A DNA stretch of 64,000 nt from Kibdelosporangium philippinense (GTDB lineage Bacteria; Actinomycetota; Actinomycetes; Mycobacteriales; Pseudonocardiaceae). Both the position numbers and the translations under genes were made by a program. Positions 25,218 through 32,811 of this stretch are shown piece after piece. The DNA is taken from NCBI RefSeq assembly GCF_021390435.2, contig NZ_JAJVCN010000003.1, forward strand, positions 1,865,501 to 1,929,500, in the 5' to 3' direction. The stretch's first letter is position 1, and every line of letters starts with the position of its first letter. The notes under the pieces were generated by a model. That model did not search any database. It saw only the letters and a program-made list of their open reading frames with translations, and was not told where the DNA came from.

Positions 25218-26464
25218 GCCAGAACTCCCTTCACCGACTTCGCCACAATGGACAGTCCGGCCTCGAGTTCGTCGTCGCTGATCGTCAACGGCGGCATCAG
25301 CTTCACGACTTCACCGTCCGGTCCGGACGTCTCCATCAACAGTCCAGCCTCGAAAGCGTTCTTGCAGACCTGGTCGGCGAGCGCGGCGTCCTGGAACTGC
25401 AAACCCCTTGCCAGGCCGCGACCCTTGGCCCGCATCGGCACGTCCGGATGGGATTCGACCAGCGCCGTCAGCTCCCGGTCGACCTGTTCGCCCTTGGCCA
25501 GTGTGCTCTTCTCGAGTTTGTCGTCCTGCCAGTAGACCTTCAAGGCTTCCGTCGCCGCGACGAAGGCAGGGTTGATGCCGCGGAAGGTTCCGTTGTGCTC
25601 GCCGGGTTCCCAAACGTCCAATTCGGGCTTGAGCAGCGTCAGCGCGAGCGGAAGTCCGTACCCGCCAATGGATTTGGACAGGCAGACGATGTCCGGCTCG
25701 ATTCCGGCGATCTCGAAGCTGAAGAACGGCCCAGTCCGGCCACAGCCCATCTGGACATCGTCCACAATCAACAGGATCCCGTTGCGCTTGCAGAGATCCG
25801 AAAGTCCGCGCAGCCATTCGGCGCGAGCGGCGTTGATGCCGCCTTCGCCTTGCACAGTCTCGACGATCACAGCCGCCGGTTCGTTCAGACCGCTGCCGCT
25901 GTCGGCCAGAAGCCGTTCGAAGAACAGGAAATCCGGGGTCTGGCCGTCAAAGTAGTTGTCGTACGGCATAGGTGTCGCGTGCACGAGCGGAATACCCGCG
26001 CCACTGCGCTTCATCGAGTTCCCGGTCACCGACAAGGCACCGAGAGTCATACCGTGGAAGGCGTTGGTGAAGTTGATGATCGACTCGCGGCCGGTCACCT
26101 TGCGGGCCAGCTTCAGCGCGGCCTCGACGGCGTTCGCACCGGCCGGGCCGGGGAACATCACCTTGTAGTCAAGTCCACGAGGCCTCAGCACAATGTCCTC
26201 AAAGGACTCAAGCAGGTCACGCTTTGCCGCGGTGTTCATGTCGAGCGAGTGCGTGATGCCGTCGCCGAGCATGTAGTCGATCACGGCCCGCTTGAGCAGC
26301 GGGTTGTTGTGGCCGTAGTTGAGCGAACCGGCGCCAGCGAAGAAGTCCAGGTACTCCTTGCCGGTCTCGTCGTAGAGCAGTGCGCCGGTGGCTTTGTCGA
26401 AAGTGGTCGGCCAGCCACGGCAGTAGCTGCGGACCTCGGATTCGAGCGTCTCGAAAATGTTCAC
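25214..26464 (-). CDS. ectB: Diaminobutyrate-2-oxoglutarate transaminase EctB
   Basis: 416 aa class III aminotransferase converting aspartate semialdehyde to diaminobutyrate. PLP contacts are Asp235 in LLIVDDVQMGCGRTG and Lys264 in CLSKSIGGYGLP; the start MNIFETLESEVRSYCRGWP is that of EctB. The GTG at 26464 is chosen by this homology; the open frame upstream to 26659 reads back through ectA. Fourteen bases separate it from the ectA stop. Aspartokinase is not in the cluster. Confidence 0.97.
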   Translation of the reverse strand: MNIFETLESEVRSYCRGWPTTFDKATGALLYDETGKEYLDFFAGAGSLNYGHNNPLLKRAVIDYMLGDGITHSLDMNTAAKRDLLESFEDIVLRPRGLDYKVMFPGPAGANAVEAALKLARKVTGRESIINFTNAFHGMTLGALSVTGNSMKRSGAGIPLVHATPMPYDNYFDGQTPDFLFFERLLADSGSGLNEPAAVIVETVQGEGGINAARAEWLRGLSDLCKRNGILLIVDDVQMGCGRTGPFFSFEIAGIEPDIVCLSKSIGGYGLPLALTLLKPELDVWEPGEHNGTFRGINPAFVAATEALKVYWQDDKLEKSTLAKGEQVDRELTALVESHPDVPMRAKGRGLARGLQFQDAALADQVCKNAFEAGLLMETSGPDGEVVKLMPPLTISDDELEAGLSIVAKSVKGVLA

Positions 26465-26477
26465 GGTTCTCCGGGGG

Positions 26478-26984
26478 TTAGGCAGGTGCGTTGACCGATA
26501 CGAACGGGCCGATCCGGAACAGGAACTCGGCCGCGTGCTCGTCAGGGAACTGATCTGCGCTGAACAGCTGATTGCCGGTGAGACCGGCACCCCAGCGGGC
26601 AGCGAGCGCACGGAACATCGCGATGGATGAGTCGTTGTCCGAAGTGACAGTCGCTTCAAGGTGTCTGGCGCCGGTGCGGCGCACCAGGCTGTCCAGCAGG
26701 GCGGTCGCGAAGCCTCTGCCGCGATGCTGATCGGACACGGTGATCTGCCAGATCACCAGTGTGTCCGGCTGGTTCGGGCGCAGGTATCCCGAAACGAAGC
26801 CGATCACCTCGCCGTCAAGGCGAACAACCGCGGAGGTACCGGCGAAATCTCTGCACCACAGCAAGTAGGAGTACGACGAGTTCAGGTCGAGCGAGCGCGA
26901 ATCCCGCGCCAGCCGCCACATTCCCGCACCGTCCGACGTGGACGGAACATCCACCACAGCCTGGCCGAAGGTTTTTCCGGACAT
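26478..26984 (-). CDS. ectA: Diaminobutyrate acetyltransferase EctA
   Basis: 168 aa GNAT-fold enzyme that acetylates diaminobutyrate. The acetyl-CoA loop is seen as ITVSDQHRGRGFATALLDSL, with LEATVTSDNDSSIAMF behind it, as in EctA. The ATG at 26984 is preferred; a TTG at 27017 would add 11 residues. No strong ribosome site precedes the ATG. First gene of ectABCD, which is expected to be induced by salt or heat, but no promoter is clear by eye. Confidence 0.95.
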   Translation of the reverse strand: MSGKTFGQAVVDVPSTSDGAGMWRLARDSRSLDLNSSYSYLLWCRDFAGTSAVVRLDGEVIGFVSGYLRPNQPDTLVIWQITVSDQHRGRGFATALLDSLVRRTGARHLEATVTSDNDSSIAMFRALAARWGAGLTGNQLFSADQFPDEHAAEFLFRIGPFVSVNAPA

Positions 26985-27097
26985 GCCGAGGGAACGTAAC
27001 AGAGGAGGTTGCGCCAATCAGCCCATCGAGTCTCGGCCGGACAGCTGAGCTGGGAGAACGCGAAAAGGTCTGTGTTGATCAGTACAGAGTGTTGAAG

Positions 27098-27134
27098 CGC
27101 GCGTGTGCGGTTGCTTAGCTCCCGCGCACGCGCG
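27098..27134. terminator. Terminator after the aldo/keto reductase gene
   Basis: CGCGCGTGTGCGG and CCGCGCACGCGCG pair over 13 bp with one G-U, around an 11-nt loop, 12 nt past the aldo/keto reductase stop and upstream of ectA. Confidence 0.6.
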
Positions 27135-27145
27135 TTCCCGTAACG

Positions 27146-28177
27146 TCAGCCGGCTACACGTGACGCCCGCCACAAGTCCAATCCGGACTCGACGGCGAAC
27201 TTGTCGATCTCGGCCAGCTCCGCCTCGGTCAGCGGCGGGCCGTCCAGCGCGGCCAGGTTCTGCTCGAGCTGCTGCACCGAGCTCACGCCGATCAGCGCGG
27301 AAGTGACCCGCGAATCCCGCAAAGCCCAGGTCAGCGCCAGTTGCGACAAGCTCTGCCCGCGCTGCTGCGCGATCGAGTTGAGGCCACGTATCCGATTGAG
27401 ATTCTCGTCGGACAGGTAGTCCTTGCTCAACGTGCCCTGCTGTGACGCGCGCGACCCCTCGGGCACGCCGCCCAAGTACTTGTCGGTCAGCATGCCCTGC
27501 GCCAGCGGGGAGAACGCGATGCAGCCAGCGCCAGCTTCCTCAAGGGTGTCCAGCAGCTCCGGCTCGATCCAGCGGTTGAGCATCGAGTACGACGGCTGGT
27601 GGATCAGCAGCGGCACACCGGCCTGCTTGAGCAGCTCAGCGGCCTCTTTGGTCTTGGCAGGCGAGTACGAGGAGATGCCCACGTACAGCGCCTTGCCCTG
27701 GTGCACGGCACTGACCAGCGCACCCATCGTCTCCTCAAGCGGCGTTTCCGGGTCGAACCGGTGCGAGTAGAAGATGTCGACGTAGTCGAGGCCCATCCGA
27801 CCAAGCGATTGGTCGAGGGAGGCCAGCAGGTATTTTCGCGATCCGAAGTCGCCGTACGGGCCAGGCCACATGTCGTAGCCGGCCTTGGTGGAGATCACCA
27901 ACTCGTCGCGGTACGGCCGAAGGTCGTCACGCAGGATCCGGCCGAAGTTCTCCTCGGCGGAGCCATAAGGCGGACCGTAGTTGTTGGCCAGGTCGAAATG
28001 CGTGACACCGAGGTCGAAAGCGCGCCTGGCGATCTGCCTGCCTTGCTCGTAGGGCCGGGCACCGCCGAAGTTCTGCCACAGGCCCAGCGAGATCAGCGGC
28101 AGTTTGAGCCCGCTGCGCCCACTGCGCCGGAATTCCGCTTTGTCGTATCGCCGTTCATCGGCTTGGTACACCACAAG
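27146..28177 (-). CDS. Aldo/keto reductase, YghZ-like
   Basis: 343 aa NADPH-dependent reductase of the AKR14 (YghZ) type. Tetrad residues are visible: Asp and Tyr in HFDLANNYGPPYGSAE, Lys in ISTKAGYDMWPGPYG, and His in IFYSHRFDPETP. The start YRRSG-like FRRSGRSGLKLPLISLGLWQ matches the family. A TATATT-like -10 lies about 7 nt before the first of two GTG codons (28177, 28174), suggesting leaderless translation; an ATG at 28195 is another option. The likely substrate is an aldehyde such as methylglyoxal, an inference from the family. Confidence 0.88.
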   Translation of the reverse strand, partial: LVVYQADERRYDKAEFRRSGRSGLKLPLISLGLWQNFGGARPYEQGRQIARRAFDLGVTHFDLANNYGPPYGSAEENFGRILRDDLRPYRDELVISTKAGYDMWPGPYGDFGSRKYLLASLDQSLGRMGLDYVDIFYSHRFDPETPLEETMGALVSAVHQGKALYVGISSYSPAKTKEAAELLKQAGVPLLIHQPSYSMLNRWIEPELLDTLEEAGAGCIAFSPLAQGMLTDKYLGGVPEGSRASQQGTLSKDYLSDENLNRIRGLNSIAQQRGQSLSQLALTWALRDSRVTSALIGVSSVQQLEQNLAALDGPPLTEAELAEIDKFAVESGLDLWRASRVAG

Positions 28178-28238
28178 GGTGAATATAAGTGACATTAGGC
28201 GAGGTGGCCCGGCGCCCAAGGGCGAGGCCACCCCAACC

Positions 28239-28967
28239 TCATCCGCCGATCAAACCACGCTGCGCAGCGGGCCGATGCCGCCCTCGGACGACAACATCGG
28301 ACACCTCTTCGGCACCGACCACGTAAGGCTGCGTGTTGGCGGAGTCCCACTTCGGCACGATCGGCCGGGAGTACATGTCGATCGTGTCCGAACAACCGGG
28401 CAGCCACAGCCACCCGTACCCCTTGAATTCCTTCTCCCGCACGGCAAGGCGGCGGAACTGGTCGGTGCGCAGTGACGTGTGCCCCGCCTCGACGACCGAA
28501 CGATAGACCAAATCGGACAGCATGACCGCGAGATTGGCCTCCGGCCATTGTTCGAGCACTCCGCGCAGGGGCTTCGAGTCGAGCAGCCTGCTCACCACGA
28601 CCGCGTCCCGGCACGGATAACCGTTGGGGCCGTTGACAACCACGCCGTGATGCACCGCCATCCGCATCCGCAGCCGGGCCCACGGCAGAACGTCCTCGTT
28701 GTGCTGTCGCAATTCCGCTTCAAGACGCCGGGTGAAACCGTCGACCACAAGAGGTTCGGGCTCATCGTGGGGAAGGACGGCCAGTTCGGCGTCGCCGTGT
28801 TGCTGACGGGACCAGCGCGCGCGGTTCAATCCCATTGACGACGCGGCACGATCGAGCGATCGCAGCAGGGTCTCCTGCCATTTCTGCTGACGCTGCTCGG
28901 GAGCGGCGCCGTACCCGCGAATATCAACTCCGACATAGAGCGACCGCCGGAAGCCCGTATCTGCCAT
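28239..28967 (-). CDS. Stand-alone class III cyclase-fold protein, function unknown
   Basis: 242 aa. Hallmarks of a nucleotidyl-cyclase-like fold are present: LYVGVDIRGYG near the start (position of the first metal Asp), QHGDAELAVLP (position of the second metal Asp), a long helix, RMRMAVHHGVVV, then GYPCRDAVVVSRLL like the G..vn.AaR segment. The substrate-specifying Lys/Asp pair cannot be assigned, and the second motif differs from active cyclases, so activity is uncertain. No membrane segment. It lies 154 nt downstream of a Crp/Fnr-type regulator on the same strand, which hints at a signalling pair. Confidence 0.55.
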   Translation of the reverse strand: MADTGFRRSLYVGVDIRGYGAAPEQRQQKWQETLLRSLDRAASSMGLNRARWSRQQHGDAELAVLPHDEPEPLVVDGFTRRLEAELRQHNEDVLPWARLRMRMAVHHGVVVNGPNGYPCRDAVVVSRLLDSKPLRGVLEQWPEANLAVMLSDLVYRSVVEAGHTSLRTDQFRRLAVREKEFKGYGWLWLPGCSDTIDMYSRPIVPKWDSANTQPYVVGAEEVSDVVVRGRHRPAAQRGLIGG

Positions 28968-29121
28968 ACAATTAGACCCTTCGTGGACGGATCCGAGGGA
29001 TGCTGGTGCTCTGCGTAATCATGCAGTAGGTCGTCCGTATGAAAGCGGCACTGGTACGGGTTCGTGAGCATTTAACGCAACAAGCTCGGCCGCTTGGTTC
29101 AAGTTTTTAACAGTACACGAG

Positions 29122-29832
29122 TCACGCTATTTCGGCGCGCTGTCTCAGCCTGGCCATATCGAGTACCGCGATACCGCGGTAACGGCCACTGACCAGGCCT
29201 TCCTGTTGAAAAGTTCGAATGATCTTTTCCGCGGTCGACAACTTGATACCGGCGATCGAAGCGAGTTCCTCGCGGGTGAGCGGCACACTCAGATCCCAGT
29301 GCCCAGCCGAACGGATGCCATATGACTCGTATAGGTCGACAAGAACTCTCGCCACGCGCACGCTCGCCGGACGACCGTGTTCGATTCTTCGGCGGTCGGC
29401 CCATCGCAAACGTTCGCTCAACATGGTCGCCACCTCGATGGCCGCATCCGGGTGACGGGCAAGGAAGTTACGCAGCTCGGCCTTGGTCATCCGCTTGAAG
29501 AAAATGTCGGTACACGAGACCACTGTGGCCGATCTGGGGCCGACATCGAGTGCCGCCATCTCGCCGATGAGATCACCGCCGACCCGGATCGCGAGCAGCG
29601 TCCGTTCCCCTGCCGGGTCCGTGGCCTGCACTTTTACCGAGCCGTGCAGCAACAACAGCGCGGAGGAATCTGTTTCCCCTTGGCTAATGATTGTCACGCC
29701 GGCCGGCCGGCTTTCCGAAACGCCGACTGCGAGGAAATCCTCCCTGGTCCGTTCCGACAGCCGCCCGAGCAGGCTGGCCTGTGGGTACGCCAGCGACCCA
29801 CCGGCCACTCGTCTTGGAATGATCTTCCCCAC
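29122..29832 (-). CDS. Crp/Fnr-family transcriptional regulator
   Basis: 236 aa from a GTG at 29832. An N-terminal cyclic-nucleotide-binding beta-roll (VTIISQGETDSSALLLLHGSV, GGDLIGEMAALDVGPRSATV) is followed by the dimerisation helix and a C-terminal winged helix (LTREELASIAGIKLSTAEKI). No cysteine cluster for an Fe-S centre is seen, so it is Crp-like rather than Fnr-like. The frame is open to a TTG at 29949 overlapping the DUF445 stop. It is followed by the cyclase-fold gene. Ligand unknown. Confidence 0.85.
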   Translation of the reverse strand: MGKIIPRRVAGGSLAYPQASLLGRLSERTREDFLAVGVSESRPAGVTIISQGETDSSALLLLHGSVKVQATDPAGERTLLAIRVGGDLIGEMAALDVGPRSATVVSCTDIFFKRMTKAELRNFLARHPDAAIEVATMLSERLRWADRRRIEHGRPASVRVARVLVDLYESYGIRSAGHWDLSVPLTREELASIAGIKLSTAEKIIRTFQQEGLVSGRYRGIAVLDMARLRQRAEIA

Positions 29833-29929
29833 CTCGCCGATTGTCGAGCCTGCCGGAGAGAATGCGACCACCGGACCATCGACGCGTTTCCGCGGACTGT
29901 TAGCAATAGTCGCATACCGATAACGCGGC

Positions 29930-31168
29930 TCAGTTGGCCAGGTTCTCAACCAGCAGGACCTGCAGCTCGCCGACGGCGAAGCCGAGTACCGCGCCGACCG
30001 TGATCAGAATCCATTCATCCTGCTGAAACGCCGGCCTGATCAGATCTTCGAACTCCTCGGCGGAAAGCTCTTGCATCTTCTGGACGAGCGTGTTGCGGAT
30101 ATCCATCGCCTCTTCGGCGTAATCCTCGATGAACGCGAGAGTGTCCGGCATCCGGCGCATGACCTTCTCGGCGACACTGTGCTTGAGCTGGCGATACCGG
30201 CGGCTGCCGACCGTGATCGCGACAAGCGGGCGCGCGAGCCTGGTTTGCCGGTCCATCGCGTCGGTGACCTGCCGTTCCACCACAGCGAACAGGCGATCGG
30301 CCAACGGCCCGCGCAGCACGGCGTGCAGCACGTTGTGCGGCGTGATGATCTCCTTGGCGATCAGCGCGCCATAGTCAGCGGCGACTTCCTTGCGACGTTT
30401 GAGAAAAAGCCCCTGCCACGTGAACAAGCCGAGATAGCGTTTCGGCTCACGCGGATTGAAGATCATTTTCAGCGCGAGCCAGTCGGTGAACCAGCCGGTG
30501 AGGCCACCGAAGATCGGCATGACCCACGGCGAATGGAGGGTGGCCCACGCGAACATTTGGATGAAGCCGATGGCGAACCCGAATACGATGCCGGAGCGCG
30601 CGATGAACTGGAACTCGCGTTTGCCTGCCTCGAGGAAGATCCGGTTGAGCAGTTCCTTGTCCTTGACGAGGTTCTCGACCACCATGCCCTTGAGGTCGAA
30701 CACAGCGTCCACATCGGACTGAATGGTGGCCAGGATGCTCTTGACAACCTTGGGCGCCTCAGCCTGGACGCGGCGTACGACAAGATCCTGAGCCTGCGGC
30801 GGCAAGGACTCCCACAGCGCGGGCTGGTATTCCTCAGCGACCTCGCGGGTGATCTCGGCAACCGCCTCAAGCAGCGGCTTCTCCAGTTCCTTGGCGACCC
30901 GTTCAGGATCAAGCCGCTGCACGACGTCACCGGCGGAGATGAGCCGATCGGTCATGGTGTCGCACGCGATGGCGGCCATCCGCGCGGCCTTGCGTGGAAC
31001 GATGCCCTGCCAACCGAAAAACGGCCGGAAACCCCGAAACTCGATGGGCCAGAACATCATCCGGATAGCGACAACCTTGGTGACATACCCGATGAGCGCG
31101 GCAATGAGCGGCATGGAGGCATAGACATGCCAGTTGCGCTGAAAGTCGGCAAGGATGTCGTCGATCAT
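29930..31168 (-). CDS. DUF445-family membrane-associated protein, copy A
   Basis: 412 aa. One membrane segment near the start (YASMPLIAALIGYVTKVVAIRMMFWP), a long helical region, a second hydrophobic block at GIVFGFAIGFIQMF and SPWVMPIFGGLTGWFTDWLALKMIFNP, and a hydrophobic end (ILITVGAVLGFAVGELQVLL). This is the DUF445 pattern. Function is unknown; the repeated blocks around the two ends are family traits. Two paralogues lie at 59088-60278 and 61356-62540. The ATG overlaps the stop of the Abi-alpha-like gene (ATGA), and a Crp regulator follows. Confidence 0.85.
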   Translation of the reverse strand: MIDDILADFQRNWHVYASMPLIAALIGYVTKVVAIRMMFWPIEFRGFRPFFGWQGIVPRKAARMAAIACDTMTDRLISAGDVVQRLDPERVAKELEKPLLEAVAEITREVAEEYQPALWESLPPQAQDLVVRRVQAEAPKVVKSILATIQSDVDAVFDLKGMVVENLVKDKELLNRIFLEAGKREFQFIARSGIVFGFAIGFIQMFAWATLHSPWVMPIFGGLTGWFTDWLALKMIFNPREPKRYLGLFTWQGLFLKRRKEVAADYGALIAKEIITPHNVLHAVLRGPLADRLFAVVERQVTDAMDRQTRLARPLVAITVGSRRYRQLKHSVAEKVMRRMPDTLAFIEDYAEEAMDIRNTLVQKMQELSAEEFEDLIRPAFQQDEWILITVGAVLGFAVGELQVLLVENLAN

Positions 31169-31890
31169 CCCGGCCGCGCCGCATCCCAGAACTGAGTGCC
31201 CAAAGTAGACAGCTTGAGAGTCCGCCGGACATACCGCGGACTCAACTTGTGGACGGTGCGAACCTCATTCTCAGCGGCCCGCACCCGATCCTCGGTCAGC
31301 AAGATGTCGTACTGCGTGCCAAGCCCAGCGTCCTCCGGTCCAGTCTGGACAACGCCGAGCCCAAGCAACCGCGTGACGTAGTCAGGAACAAGATCCGGCA
31401 ACATCACCCCCGCCGCCCGCCCGACGGAGGAAGCATTCCGCAGCACAATCCGCTGCGGCCCACCCAAAGTCGACCGCCCGGCAACATGAACGAGCGCGTA
31501 GACCTCACCATCACTGAGCGCAGCCAAAATCCGTGCCTCATCGGGAACAAGCTGACGCACGATGGCCATGAAGAGGTGATGGCGCCCATGCTCACGATCA
31601 AGCTCGGTGGATTGCCGCAACAGCTCGGCCATCGCCGTCCGGACAGGGTCGATGTGGCCGTCGACCACCGCGGGCGGAGCTTCGATCAGGTTGCCGGTGA
31701 AGGTTCCTTCTTCGTCGAGCCGCTTGCGCACCTCGTCGAGCACGGCCTTCTCGGCTTTGCGGAACTGGCGTTGGGCGGCTTCTCCTCCCGGCAGGCGGCT
31801 CGCGGCTTGCCAGCTCGTCCTGGCCAGCCAGCCCGCGAGCTTGCCCGCCTGCGCCACCACCCGGTCGACCGGATCCTGCTCCTCAGCCAC
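31165..31890 (-). CDS. DUF4393/Abi-alpha-like protein
   Basis: 241 aa, soluble or membrane-peripheral, mostly helical. The central stretch HHLFMAIVRQLVPDEARILAALSDGE matches the core pattern of the Abi-alpha (DUF4393) family, named after proteins annotated as abortive infection, with a strand-rich end. The GTG at 31890 is chosen because GGGAGG lies 5 nt before it. It overlaps the DUF445 copy A start by four bases. Whether it has any role in phage defence is unknown; the name alone is weak evidence. Confidence 0.6.
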   Translation of the reverse strand: MAEEQDPVDRVVAQAGKLAGWLARTSWQAASRLPGGEAAQRQFRKAEKAVLDEVRKRLDEEGTFTGNLIEAPPAVVDGHIDPVRTAMAELLRQSTELDREHGRHHLFMAIVRQLVPDEARILAALSDGEVYALVHVAGRSTLGGPQRIVLRNASSVGRAAGVMLPDLVPDYVTRLLGLGVVQTGPEDAGLGTQYDILLTEDRVRAAENEVRTVHKLSPRYVRRTLKLSTLGTQFWDAARPG

Positions 31891-32183
31891 GACGCCTCCC
31901 ACGCTTCAGCGTCCCAGGTTTACCACACATCCCCGCAGGTCAGCGCCTGGGAATCACCCTTTTGCGGGGTCCGGCGCCTCGGCACCGGCCGCGACCTGAG
32001 CTGGAGCTTCCCCGCCATCGCCCATGCGGGTGTGAATGTTTGACTCCGTTACCCACGAAGTCGTGATCGCCGCCGATGCGGCTGTTCGGGTCAAGGGTCT
32101 CCGCATGGCTCCGCCGTGTGCACTGCTCTCGATCACTGCTTGGCCAGCGCGGCTATGTCGGTCGTCATAGTAGGCTGGTCCGC

Positions 32184-32750
32184 ATGGCGAGCGATGTACG
32201 CAAGGCGATGGTGCGCAGTGCGGTGACGCTCTTTCGGGAGCGAGGGATCGCTGGCACGTCCCTTGCTGACATCATCGAGCACAGTGGGGCTCCTCGAGGG
32301 TCGATCTACCACCACTTTCCTGGTGGGAAGAACCAGATTGCCGCTGAGGCGACCGCGTGGGCCGGTGAGCTGATGAACCGGATGATCGGCAAGTTCGGTG
32401 ACGATCCCATCGCCCTCACGCACGCTCTCTTCGAGTTCTGGCGCGGGGAGCTCACCAAGAACTTCCAGACCAGCTGCCCGATCGTCGCGGCCGCGTTGGG
32501 GGCCGCGGAGTCGGCCGGTGCTTATCAGGCCGCTGGTGATGTTTTCGGCAAGTGGACGCGGACCATCGCGGATTCGCTGGTCAAGCGGGGTGTTTCGGCG
32601 GAGCGGGCGGCTTCCGCGGCGACCTTGCTGATCAGTGCGTCCGCAGGGGCGACTGTGCTCGCGCGTGCTCAACAGCACACTCAGGCGCTTGACCAGGTTG
32701 AGCGGGAGATGACTCGCATGCTTGGCCATCTGCTCGTCGACTCGGCTTGA
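32184..32750 (+). CDS. TetR-family regulator, LmrA/YxaF-like
   Basis: 188 aa. The N-terminal helix-turn-helix GIAGTSLADIIEHSGAPRGSIYHHF is followed by FPGGKNQIAAEA, a mark of the YxaF/LmrA branch that controls drug exporters and monooxygenases. The ATG at 32184 begins MASDVRKAMVRSAV. The next gene on the strand is a molybdopterin oxidoreductase 61 nt away, which may be its target. The frame is open upstream to 32076 but lacks homology there. The 293 bp before it (31891-32183) hold no recognisable feature. Confidence 0.87.
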   Translation: MASDVRKAMVRSAVTLFRERGIAGTSLADIIEHSGAPRGSIYHHFPGGKNQIAAEATAWAGELMNRMIGKFGDDPIALTHALFEFWRGELTKNFQTSCPIVAAALGAAESAGAYQAAGDVFGKWTRTIADSLVKRGVSAERAASAATLLISASAGATVLARAQQHTQALDQVEREMTRMLGHLLVDSA

Positions 32751-32811
32751 CGGGTCGTCAGATCGGGTTGAGTATGACGGTTAGCATAATCTACTCTTCC
32801 GGAGCGCTGCG

